Source of the DNA: Oscillospiraceae bacterium | GTDB lineage: Bacteria > Bacillota_A > Clostridia > Oscillospirales > Oscillospiraceae | Assembly: GCA_016302015.1 (NCBI GenBank) | Contig: JAEDOJ010000054.1 | Location: forward strand, 1-8,336 | DNA: 8,336 nt | Reading direction: 5' to 3' | Part shown: piece by piece, positions 1 through 5,874 of the stretch | Layout of the letters: each line of letters begins with the position of its first letter | Numbering within the stretch: position 1 is the first letter of the stretch | Position numbers and translations under genes: made by a program | The notes under the pieces: model-generated | What the model was told of the DNA's origin: nothing | Database searches by the model: none | Seen by the model: the letters and a program-made list of their open reading frames with translations, nothing else

Positions 1-717
1 CTGGACACCGTGGGTATGCTGGAGAACTGCACCTTCCGCTTCTCCCAGTGGGACCCCGAGAACCCCAAGAACAAGTACGAGGGCACCAGAGAGCAGTGGG
101 AGACCGCACAGACGGTGATGAAGCAGATTCTGGACGACCTGAACGTGGACTACACGGTGGGCATTGACGAAGCCGCCTTCTACGGCCCCAAGCTGGACAT
201 TCAGTATAAGAATGTGTTCGGCAAGGAGGACACCATTGTCACCATCCAGATCGATATGCTGCTGGCGGAGCGCTTCGGCATGGAATACACCGACGTGGAC
301 GGCTCCAAGACCCGGCCCTATATCATCCACCGTACCTCTCTGGGCTGCTATGAGCGGACGCTGGCCTACCTCATCGAGCGGTTTGCCGGAGCCCTGCCTC
401 TGTGGATGATGCCCACTCAGGTTCGCATCCTGCCCATCACCGACCGTGCCCATGGGTACGCAAAGGAGCTGGAAGCAAAGCTGGCTCAGGCCGGCATCCG
501 TGTGGAGACGGATCTGAGAAGCGAAAAGCTGGGCTATAAGATCCGGGAGGCGCAGATGCAGAAGATTCCCTATATGCTGGTCATCGGCGACCGGGATATG
601 GAGAACAACACCGTCTCCGTCCGCACCCGTGGGGGCGTGGATCTGGGCGCCATGTCCATGGAGGACTTCATGGCGAAGTGCCTGATGGAAATCGCAACCA
701 AGAACAGAGAATTTTAA
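1..717 (+). CDS. thrS: Threonyl-tRNA synthetase, C-terminal part (5' end outside window)
   Basis: This is the last 238 residues of a class II aminoacyl-tRNA synthetase that charges tRNA-Thr with threonine in the cytoplasm. The reading frame is open from base 1, so the gene starts upstream; full ThrRS is usually about 580-640 residues. Visible landmarks are the catalytic-core segment DEAAFYGPKLDIQ (about bases 160-204), the segment VTIQIDMLLAERFG, and motif 3 as HRTSLGCYERTLAYLIE. In the latter, the His at 328-330 aligns with the family's zinc-ligand His (H511 of E. coli) and the Arg nine residues on with the motif 3 Arg (R520). From about base 400 follows the anticodon-binding domain (PTQVRILPITDRAHGYAKEL to the end, including GDRDMENNTVSVRTRGG). 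The stop TAA is at 715-717 and an intrinsic terminator follows within 15 bases. The editing and TGS domains, and any T-box leader, lie outside the window. The family assignment is secure. Confidence 0.97.
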   Translation: MDTVGMLENCTFRFSQWDPENPKNKYEGTREQWETAQTVMKQILDDLNVDYTVGIDEAAFYGPKLDIQYKNVFGKEDTIVTIQIDMLLAERFGMEYTDVDGSKTRPYIIHRTSLGCYERTLAYLIERFAGALPLWMMPTQVRILPITDRAHGYAKELEAKLAQAGIRVETDLRSEKLGYKIREAQMQKIPYMLVIGDRDMENNTVSVRTRGGVDLGAMSMEDFMAKCLMEIATKNREF

Positions 718-728
718 TTATTAATACC

Positions 729-769
729 AAAACCCCGTTGTCGAATTCAACCGACAACGGGGTTTCTTC
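729..769 (+). terminator. Intrinsic terminator of thrS
   Basis: A perfect 14-bp stem is formed by AAACCCCGTTGTCG (730-743) and CGACAACGGGGTTT (752-765), with an 8-base loop. The downstream arm runs into a short T-rich tail (TTTCTTCT). It lies 12 bases after the thrS stop codon, where a rho-independent terminator is expected. Confidence 0.9.
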
Positions 770-884
770 TGAAAATATTTCTTCTGTATGGGAAATAACC
801 GTAAAATCGACCTTTTTCCCGGAGAAAAATCAGCGGAATCTTGCAGGAACGGCGGAAGAGGCGCAGCTCGCGATAAATATTAGC

Positions 885-912
885 TTGCAAAACTACGATA
901 ATATGTTATACT
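885..912 (+). promoter_or_regulatory. Sigma-A-type promoter of the lipoprotein gene, extended -10
   Basis: A -35-like TTGCAA (885-890) and a -10-like TATACT (907-912) are separated by 16 bases. TG at 904-905 one base before the -10 gives the extended -10 form TGnTATACT. The site is about 46 bases upstream of the TTG start at 959. Upstream, the near-repeat CGATAAATAT (871-880) and CGATAATAT (896-904), 25 bases apart, could be an operator, but that is a guess. The rest of the 718-958 gap holds only the thrS terminator and AT-rich sequence. Confidence 0.7.
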
Positions 913-958
913 TAAAATAGTAAGCTGATCAACCGGAAAAGGAACAGGAGGTTAAGTT

Positions 959-1606
959 TTGAAAATGAAACGCTATTTTGTACTTCCCCTGCTTGCGCTG
1001 GCGCTCCTGCTGGCTGCCTGCAATGGACAAACCAACTCTTCGAGAGGCTCGGAGTATGCCTCGCTCTCCTCCGACTACATCGATTTTGACTTTAAAGACG
1101 ATGCCGGGGATACGCTGCGTTCAGACGAGTCGGGGCTGAGCGGCACTCTGGCAAAGGCCGAATCCCTCAACTTCACCACCGGCGATCCCGCCGGCCTGTC
1201 GGTGGATCTGCGGTTCTGTGACGAATATGAATACACCAATCTCAGCGGCGGCGAGATCTACGTAGGCTTCCTTACCTCAGAGGGCTGTGCCAGCGTCTAT
1301 GGGTCCGGGATTCAGCGTGTTGTTTTTCACCGGGATCTGCGGCGGCTGGAGGTCTTCGGCGGGGATATGAACTATAAAGTATTCCTCACAACGGACGAGG
1401 CAGACGAGATTCGCTGCTGCCTGTCCGGCACGGCCGCTCAGGACTTCACGGTGGCCGTGGAGGATGGAGCCATCGTGACCACCGGCCTGACCGGCACGCA
1501 AAGCTACGGCTTTTGCACGTTGAACAGACCCAATCCCGTTATGACCGAGGCTGACTTCCCTCTGACGCTGGTCATCCCGGAGCTCGGCGACATCAAAGCC
1601 AATTAA
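959..1606 (+). CDS. Putative lipoprotein of unknown function
   Basis: A 215-residue protein with a classic lipoprotein signal peptide: positive start (MKMKR), hydrophobic core at residues 7-20 and lipobox LAAC with Cys21 as the lipidated residue. It should therefore sit on the outer face of the membrane. The mature part is acidic at first (SDYIDFDFKDDAGD, about 39-52) and has alternating beta-like stretches (VDLRF, EIYVGFLT, RVVFHR, TVAVEDGAIVTTG). Five further cysteines are at 87, 110, 153, 154 and 186. I recognise no domain. The TTG start is preferred because AGGAGG (946-951) lies 7 bases before it; the in-frame ATG at 965 would be 13 bases away. The gene has its own promoter and terminator, so it is probably monocistronic. 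A substrate-binding or sensor role is possible but unsupported. Confidence 0.88.
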   Translation: MKMKRYFVLPLLALALLLAACNGQTNSSRGSEYASLSSDYIDFDFKDDAGDTLRSDESGLSGTLAKAESLNFTTGDPAGLSVDLRFCDEYEYTNLSGGEIYVGFLTSEGCASVYGSGIQRVVFHRDLRRLEVFGGDMNYKVFLTTDEADEIRCCLSGTAAQDFTVAVEDGAIVTTGLTGTQSYGFCTLNRPNPVMTEADFPLTLVIPELGDIKAN

Positions 1607-1628
1607 CCGGGCTTATCCCTGACGGCAG

Positions 1629-1675
1629 GAAGCCCCCGTTTTCATCAAGAGAAAACGGGGGGCTTCTTGTTTTTA
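1629..1675 (+). terminator. Intrinsic terminator of the lipoprotein gene
   Basis: The arm AAGCCCCCGTTTTC (1630-1643) pairs with GAAAACGGGGGGCTT (1651-1665), leaving one bulged G and a 7-base loop, and is followed by the T-rich tail CTTGTTTTTA. It lies 23 bases after the stop codon. The T-tract overlaps the presumed -35 of the next promoter. Confidence 0.9.
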
Positions 1676-1695
1676 TCTCAAATGTATGGTATCAT
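1667..1695 (+). promoter_or_regulatory. Probable promoter of the M42 peptidase operon
   Basis: TTGTTT (1667-1672), 17 bases, then TATCAT (1690-1695). TG at 1687-1688 gives an extended -10 (TGGTATCAT). It is placed 40 bases before the ATG at 1736. The -35 shares bases with the T-tract of the preceding terminator. Both hexamers are imperfect, so this is a moderate call. Confidence 0.5.
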
Positions 1696-1735
1696 ATACA
1701 AAAATCCATCTTTTTCGAAAGGGAAAGGAGAAACT

Positions 1736-2770
1736 ATGCAGGATTATGTAAACTACTCTGTGGACAGGGCGGTGGAGCTTCTGGCCATTGACAGCCCCAC
1801 AGGCTACACCCGTCAGGCGGAGGATTATGTGGTAAAGACGTTTTCCGAGCTGGGCTATGCCGTGACCCGCACCGCCAAGGGGGGCATTCTGGTGGACCTC
1901 GGAGGGGAAAACGTCGAGGACGGCCTGCTGCTGGAGGCCCATGCGGACACCCTGGGCGCCATGGTTGCGGAGATCAAGGGAAACGGCCGGCTCCGGGTGG
2001 TGAACCTCAACGGTCTGAGAGCCAACGCCGTGGAAACGGAGCTGTGCCGTGTGGTGACGAAATTTGACGGAATTTACGAGGGCAACCTCCAGCTTTGCAA
2101 TGCCTCCCTCCATGTGAACAAGGACTTCGGCACCACGGAGCGAAGCTGGGAGAATATGGAGGTCTTGCTGGATGAGGTGGTGGATTCAGCGGAGGATGTG
2201 AAGAAGCTGGGAATCTCCGTGGGAGATTTCGTCTGCTTCGCGCCGAGAACCACCGTGACAGCCTCCGGCTATATCAAGAGCCGTTTTCTGGACGATAAGC
2301 TGTCCGTGGGCATTCTCATGGGTCTGGCAAAGTATTTGAAGGATCACAATATCACCCCTGCCCGGCGGGTCTACGCCCATATCACGGTTTACGAGGAGGT
2401 TGGCCATGGAGGCGCGGCCTCTGTCCCCGCCGGAGTGACGGAAGCCATCTCCGTGGACATGGGGTGCGTAGGCGACGGCCTGCAGTGTACGGAGCGGCAG
2501 GTTTCCATCTGCGCCAAGGACAGCGGCGGCCCCTACTCCTATGATGTGGTGTGCGGGCTGATTGCCGCCGCCAAGAGGGAAAACGCCGATTACGCCGTGG
2601 ATATCTACCCCTATTACGGGTCTGACGTGGAGGCCACCCTGTCCGCGGGTCATGACCTTCGTCACGGCCTCATCGGCCCCGGGGTCTATGCCTCCCACGG
2701 CTACGAGAGAAGCCATAAGGACGGGGTTCTGAACACCCTGAAGGTATTGAAGGGGTACCTGAGCCTATGA
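1736..2770 (+). CDS. M42 family metallo-aminopeptidase
   Basis: A 344-residue cytoplasmic dinuclear-metal aminopeptidase of the M42 (glutamyl aminopeptidase / TET / FrvX-YsdC) family, which trims N-terminal residues from peptides. The full ligand set is visible in order: His69 with Asp71 (EAHADTLGA), bridging Asp186 (SRFLDDKLS), the catalytic/ligand pair Glu220-Glu221 (VYEEVGHGGA), Asp241 (VDMG) and His321 (ASHGYERSH). The inserted region at about 80-170 corresponds to the PDZ-like dimerisation domain of the family. Length is normal (about 330-360). The ATG at 1736 has AAAGGAG five bases upstream; an in-frame ATG at 1682 lies inside the promoter without a good Shine-Dalgarno sequence and was rejected. 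The stop overlaps the start of the next gene (ATGA, 2767-2770), so the two are translationally coupled. Substrate preference cannot be read from the sequence. Confidence 0.95.
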   Translation: MQDYVNYSVDRAVELLAIDSPTGYTRQAEDYVVKTFSELGYAVTRTAKGGILVDLGGENVEDGLLLEAHADTLGAMVAEIKGNGRLRVVNLNGLRANAVETELCRVVTKFDGIYEGNLQLCNASLHVNKDFGTTERSWENMEVLLDEVVDSAEDVKKLGISVGDFVCFAPRTTVTASGYIKSRFLDDKLSVGILMGLAKYLKDHNITPARRVYAHITVYEEVGHGGAASVPAGVTEAISVDMGCVGDGLQCTERQVSICAKDSGGPYSYDVVCGLIAAAKRENADYAVDIYPYYGSDVEATLSAGHDLRHGLIGPGVYASHGYERSHKDGVLNTLKVLKGYLSL

Positions 2771-3516
2771 AGCGAAAGTATTGGCTGACCGCCCTGATTC
2801 TGGCGGCGGCAGGGGGAATGTATGCCTTTGTATTCCGTGCCTACCGGTTTTCCGGCTGGTGCATGATCGGTCTGGGGGCTTTGGTGACAGTCTTTGGTCT
2901 GCTGGATCGGTGGAAGGAGCGGCATCCCCGCGGAGTGAAATTTTTCCGCCGCCTGATCTGGACGGGGCTTTCCCTCCTCCTTGTCGCCACCACAGCCACC
3001 GGCATCTGGGTGGCCATGGCCTGCGGCGGGGCGGAGAACCCGGAGGCGGAGTATGTGATTGTTCTGGGGGCGGGGGTCAACGGAACCAAGCCCAGCCAAT
3101 CTCTCCGGGAACGGCTGGAAGCGACAAAGGACTATCTGGAGAAATACCCGGAGGCGATTGCGATTCTCTCCGGCGGCATGGGCCCCAGAGAGCAGATTAC
3201 GGAAGCCCAGTGTATGTATGACTGGCTGGTTGAAGGGGGAATCTCCCCTGACCGTCTGCGGAAAGAGGAACGGGCCACCACAACGGAGGAGAACCTCCGG
3301 TTTTCCCTGGATCTGATCGAGGAGGAAACGGGAACCCGTCCCAAAACCACGGCGGTGGTTTCCAGCGCCTACCATCTTCGCCGGGCGCAGCTTCTGGCGG
3401 AGAAAGAGGGACTGGAAATCCTGGGCTGGCCTGCCCCCACCCGAAACCCGGTCTTTTTTGTCAATATGTTCCTCCGGGAGATCTGCGGTGTTTGGTACAT
3501 CTGGGTATTTGGATAA
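2767..3516 (+). CDS. YdcF/SanA/ElyC-like DUF218 membrane protein
   Basis: A 249-residue protein with three predicted membrane segments at about residues 6-24, 30-47 and 64-86, followed by a DUF218 domain from about 95 to 235. Domain features: the strand-loop VIVLGAGVNGTKPSQSLRERLEA (97-119), the ILSGGMG turn (133-139), EAQCMYDWLVEGGI (146-159), the conserved EERATTTEENLRFS block (167-180) and SSAYHLRRA (199-207). The domain is likely outside the membrane. Relatives (YdcF, SanA, ElyC) are linked to envelope integrity and peptidoglycan or lipid-carrier metabolism, but the reaction is not established. The start overlaps the peptidase stop by four bases, so it is the second gene of a two-gene operon. 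Its TAA stop lies in the outer arm of the downstream terminator hairpin. Family call is firm; function is open. Confidence 0.92.
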   Translation: MKRKYWLTALILAAAGGMYAFVFRAYRFSGWCMIGLGALVTVFGLLDRWKERHPRGVKFFRRLIWTGLSLLLVATTATGIWVAMACGGAENPEAEYVIVLGAGVNGTKPSQSLRERLEATKDYLEKYPEAIAILSGGMGPREQITEAQCMYDWLVEGGISPDRLRKEERATTTEENLRFSLDLIEEETGTRPKTTAVVSSAYHLRRAQLLAEKEGLEILGWPAPTRNPVFFVNMFLREICGVWYIWVFG

Positions 3517-3562
3517 AGAGTCTGAGCCGCTCCCTTTTTTGGGAGCGGCTCAAACTCTTTAT
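3513..3562. terminator. Bidirectional terminator between convergent genes
   Basis: Almost perfect palindrome: TGAGCCGCTCCC (3523-3534) pairs with GGGAGCGGCTCA (3541-3552) around a T6 loop (3535-3540). After one mismatch the pairing continues outward through AAAGAGT / ACTCTTT and the flanking AT pairs. Read either way, the stem is followed by the same CTCTTTATC-type end. The TAA stops of the + gene (3514-3516) and the - gene (3559-3561) both lie in the outer arms, so one hairpin should end both transcripts. Confidence 0.85.
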
Positions 3563-4749
3563 CTGTCGCCGGCGGAGCTTAAGTAGCCGGCGAAGGTGTC
3601 GATGCCGTAATACCGGGACATATAATATCTGCTGACCAGAAAGGGATCGTCAGAGGTATTATACTGACCGCCCACCATTTTCAGACCAAACTGAAAATAT
3701 TCCGGCCCAAGCTCCAGCGTGTGGTTGTTGTACCTGCCGGTGGGATAGCACAGAACATAAGGCTCCTTCCCGGTCAGCCGGGTGAGCACCAGCTTGGATT
3801 GCGCCATCTCCCAGGCGGTCTCCTCCGCGTCCAGCGTGTCCATGTCCGCATGGGTGTGGGAGTGGCTCTGAATGGAAACCAGTCCGGAATCGGACAGCTC
3901 CCGTATCTGGTCGGCGTTCATCTTATGCTCGTTGCCGATGCAGTCGGTGATGATAAAAATGGTGGCCTTCACCTGATACTTCTGCAGCAGGGGATACAGC
4001 TCCAGATAATTGTCGTCATAGCCGTCATCAAAGGTGAGAATCACCGGCTTGTCGTAGTCCTCCAGGTGGGCTAAATCCTCAAACCAGATGGGGTCAAAGT
4101 CATGTTCCACCAGATAGGCAAGCTGCTCCTCCATATCCTCCGGGCTGACAAACAGCTCGTCGATGCCCCAGACGTTGTCGCTGACCGCATGGTACATGAT
4201 CACGGGGACATCCATGCCCTCGGGAATGGGAAACCTTCTGGCAGCGGGAGTATAATAGGTATCTCCCGTCTCTTCGTCCACAAACTCCGGGTAGCCCAGA
4301 GCCTCCACCAGGGGAGAAAAGGGGATGTAGACGGCGTCTTCCACGGTGACAACGGCGGCGGGAAGGGTGGTTTCCTTCCCCAGAGCGTTGACGGTCAGAC
4401 TGCTTTCGGAAAAGTCCACTGTATCCGTGCCGGACATTTTTACCGGGTGGACGCTGTCCAGAGACAGACCCACGGCGGCGGCAAAGTCCTCCGGGGTGAC
4501 ATAGACCTGATCCTCAATGACCCAGCTTGTCAGGCAGACGCCGTTGAGAATCAGCGTCTGCGGATTCGGCCGGATTTCCACAGGGGGTTCCGTTTCCGCC
4601 GTGGTCTCAATGACGATCTCCATGGGAGCGGGGGCGGTGGTGGGGGTCTCCGGGGACGGCGTCTCGCCTTCGGCAAAGAAGCGGAGATACCCCGCCGCTC
4701 CCAGCAGCAGCGCCAGCAGCAGGGACAGCCCCAGAATCAGCTTCTTCAT
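3559..4749 (-). CDS. Membrane-anchored polysaccharide deacetylase (NodB domain) with copper-amine-oxidase-like N-terminal domain
   Basis: A 396-residue exported protein with a hydrophobic N-terminal segment (residues 4-20, no lipobox) acting as signal or anchor. A Pro/Thr/Glu-rich linker follows (about 28-60), then a domain resembling the copper amine oxidase N-terminal-like module (about 64-160: [20 protein letters not shown], later [18 protein letters not shown]). The NodB homology domain spans about 180-390: [11 protein letters not shown] (181-191), motif 1 TFDDGYDD (239-246, catalytic Asp241 and metal Asp242), motif 2 SHSHTH (295-300, metal His296 and His300) and CYPTGRYN (334-341). Such enzymes remove N- or O-acetyl groups from cell-wall glycans using a divalent metal; the true substrate is unknown. 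The start overlaps the nrdR stop by four bases (ATGA on the - strand), so it is probably cotranscribed with and coupled to nrdR. Confidence 0.94.
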   Translation of the reverse strand: MKKLILGLSLLLALLLGAAGYLRFFAEGETPSPETPTTAPAPMEIVIETTAETEPPVEIRPNPQTLILNGVCLTSWVIEDQVYVTPEDFAAAVGLSLDSVHPVKMSGTDTVDFSESSLTVNALGKETTLPAAVVTVEDAVYIPFSPLVEALGYPEFVDEETGDTYYTPAARRFPIPEGMDVPVIMYHAVSDNVWGIDELFVSPEDMEEQLAYLVEHDFDPIWFEDLAHLEDYDKPVILTFDDGYDDNYLELYPLLQKYQVKATIFIITDCIGNEHKMNADQIRELSDSGLVSIQSHSHTHADMDTLDAEETAWEMAQSKLVLTRLTGKEPYVLCYPTGRYNNHTLELGPEYFQFGLKMVGGQYNTSDDPFLVSRYYMSRYYGIDTFAGYLSSAGDR

Positions 4750-5201
4750 TTTTCTTCCAGAATCTTGTTCAGCTCCCGCATGAAGCTGTTGATGTCCTTG
4801 AACTGACGGTAGACGGAGGCGAAGCGCACATAGGCGACCTCATCCAGCGGCTTCAGCCGCTCCATGACCAGCTCGCCGATATAGTTGCTGTTGACCTCCC
4901 GTTCCAGAGAATTCTGGATGATCTGCTCAATCTCGGATACGGTGGCCTCCAGAGTCGCCATGCCCACGGGACGCTTTTCACAGGCACGAACCATGCCCCG
5001 GAGAATCTTGCTGCGGTCGAAGGGCTCCCGGCTGTTGTCCTTCTTGACAACCACGATGGGGAGACTTTCTACGGTTTCGTAGGTGGTGAAGCGCTTCTGG
5101 CAGGACAGACACTCTCTGCGGCGGCGAATGCTGCTGCCGTCCTCGGAATGCCGGGAATCCACAACCTTGCTCTCTTCATAGCCACAATAGGGACATTTCA
5201 T
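4746..5201 (-). CDS. nrdR: Transcriptional repressor NrdR
   Basis: A 151-residue regulator that represses ribonucleotide reductase genes in response to the nucleotide bound in its ATP-cone. The N-terminal zinc ribbon has Cys3, Cys6 (CPYC), Cys31 and Cys34 (CLSC), with the basic DNA-binding stretch SSIRRRRE between them and RFTTYE after. The ATP-cone (about 47-140) begins with [20 protein letters not shown]; the C-terminal end is [23 protein letters not shown]. Length is typical (about 150). The start at 5201 is chosen over an in-frame upstream start at 5246 because the zinc ribbon begins immediately and AAAAGGAG (5210-5217, - strand) precedes it by 8 bases. The gene has its own promoter (5237-5265) and is joined by an ATGA overlap to the deacetylase gene. 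I see no clear NrdR box near it and no reductase gene in the window. Confidence 0.97.
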   Translation of the reverse strand: MKCPYCGYEESKVVDSRHSEDGSSIRRRRECLSCQKRFTTYETVESLPIVVVKKDNSREPFDRSKILRGMVRACEKRPVGMATLEATVSEIEQIIQNSLEREVNSNYIGELVMERLKPLDEVAYVRFASVYRQFKDINSFMRELNKILEEK

Positions 5202-5236
5202 AATGCTTGCTCCTTTTTTGCAGAATATACAAGACC

Positions 5237-5265
5237 ATTCTATCAAAGTTCACAGAAAATGTCCA
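5237..5265 (-). promoter_or_regulatory. Sigma-A-type promoter of nrdR
   Basis: Read on the - strand: -35 TGGACA (5260-5265), exactly 17 bases, -10 TAGAAT (5237-5242). Each hexamer differs from consensus at one position. The -10 lies 35 bases before the nrdR start, leaving a short leader with the Shine-Dalgarno sequence at 5210-5217. It sits in the 72-bp gap after the upstream 92-aa gene, which has no clear terminator, so read-through is also possible. Confidence 0.75.
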
Positions 5266-5273
5266 TCTTTTTT

Positions 5274-5552
5274 TCAGGATTTGTGCTGTTCTTCCCAAAG
5301 AACCTCCTGCAGGGTGCAGGGGGTGACCGTATTCCGGGCCAGAAGGGCAAGCAGCTCCTTCATCCGGAAACGGGAGGTTGTCACGTTGCTGATGGCGGCG
5401 CTTTCCCGTTTTCCCTCCCGGTGCATGATGACCTCCACACCGTAGCCCATGCACCCGTCCAGAGATTCCTGTATCAGGTAATACAGCAGCTCCGCCTCTG
5501 TGCCGTTGTCGCAGCGAACGGTTCTTCCTCCGAAAAATTCTTTTGTTACCAT
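5274..5552 (-). CDS. Small conserved-looking protein, unknown function (possibly DUF6514-like)
   Basis: A 92-residue soluble protein without signal peptide or membrane segment. The pattern is an N-terminal polar part (TVRCDNGTEAELLYYLIQES), a central GYGVEVIMHREGKRESAAISNVT and a C-terminal helix-rich end (MKELLALLARNTVTPCTLQEVLWEE). The middle YGVEV segment plus the C-terminal LLxLLARNxVTPxTLxEV pattern remind me of small clostridial proteins annotated as DUF6514; this is from memory and not certain. Translation is well supported: AAGGAGGG (5559-5566, - strand) lies 6 bases before the ATG. I could not find a convincing promoter; a TATGCT (5580-5585) lacks a usable -35. A Spo0A-box-like heptamer lies 71 bases upstream. 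It precedes nrdR in the same direction but need not share its role. Confidence 0.75.
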   Translation of the reverse strand: MVTKEFFGGRTVRCDNGTEAELLYYLIQESLDGCMGYGVEVIMHREGKRESAAISNVTTSRFRMKELLALLARNTVTPCTLQEVLWEEQHKS

Positions 5553-5622
5553 GTTTTTCCCTCCTTGCCACCCTATTGAAGCATATTTTCTTCTCCCTTT
5601 CCATTGATTTCATTCGCCGGGT

Positions 5623-5629
5623 TTCGACA
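5623..5629 (-). promoter_or_regulatory. Candidate Spo0A box upstream of the 92-aa gene
   Basis: TTCGACA on + is TGTCGAA on -, an exact match to the Spo0A-box core (TGTCGAA/TGNCGAA). It lies 71 bases before the - strand start at 5552. A heptamer can occur by chance; the argument is that two exact copies fall in one 500-bp divergent control region. Confidence 0.3.
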
Positions 5630-5817
5630 GGCCTGCCCTGTGACAGGGGGAAAATTTCGGTTTTTCCGTCATTTTTCCTGTTGCCCTGGGGGAATCCGGC
5701 GGGGAATGTTTTCTGCCGGGGTCGAGTTTTGTCGGAAAGTTCTTGAGTCGGGGGGAAGAATTCAGCGGTTAAAACTGTTTGACATTCTTAAAAAAGGTTA
5801 GAACCGGAATTTGGCAG

Positions 5818-5843
5818 AGGACGGAGGTGTTTTCCGTTTTTTT
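5818..5843 (+). terminator. Weak hairpin with U-tract, possible attenuator
   Basis: ACGGA (5821-5825) pairs with TCCGT (5833-5837), extendable by two G-T wobbles and one A-T pair, with a 7-base loop, and runs directly into T7 (5837-5843). The short stem makes it a weak terminator at best. It lies between the isolated TTGACA at 5779 and the Shine-Dalgarno at 5860, where an attenuator or end of a small transcript could sit. Confidence 0.3.
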
Positions 5844-5874
5844 GCAAGGTATCCCTGGAAAGGAGATCGATTGT

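Noticed and set aside
739..745. Exact Spo0A-box core TGTCGAA
   Set aside because: It is part of the thrS terminator stem and loop, not near a promoter; it shows that single heptamer matches do occur by chance or for other reasons.
678..920. Open frame starting inside thrS and crossing its terminator
   Set aside because: It reads through the terminator stem into the next promoter, and the translation has no recognisable features.
1667..1735. Upstream in-frame starts of the M42 gene (TTG 1667, ATG 1682)
   Set aside because: They overlap the terminator tail and promoter and lack Shine-Dalgarno sequences; ATG 1736 has AAAGGAG at good spacing.
2701..3375. Open frame on the - strand opposite the DUF218 gene
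   Set aside because: No ribosome site or domain; the DUF218 motifs lie on the other strand.
4102..4806. Open frame on the + strand opposite the deacetylase
   Set aside because: Gly/Arg/His-rich low-information translation; the - strand has NodB motifs and a coupled start.
5202..5246. In-frame N-terminal extension of nrdR by 15 residues
   Set aside because: The extension has no ribosome site, reaches into the promoter -10, and NrdR proteins begin at the zinc ribbon (MxCPxC).
5779..5784. TTGACA as a second promoter -35
   Set aside because: No -10-like hexamer lies 16-18 bases downstream (the sequence there is GAACCGG); only a poor TTAGAA at too short a distance.
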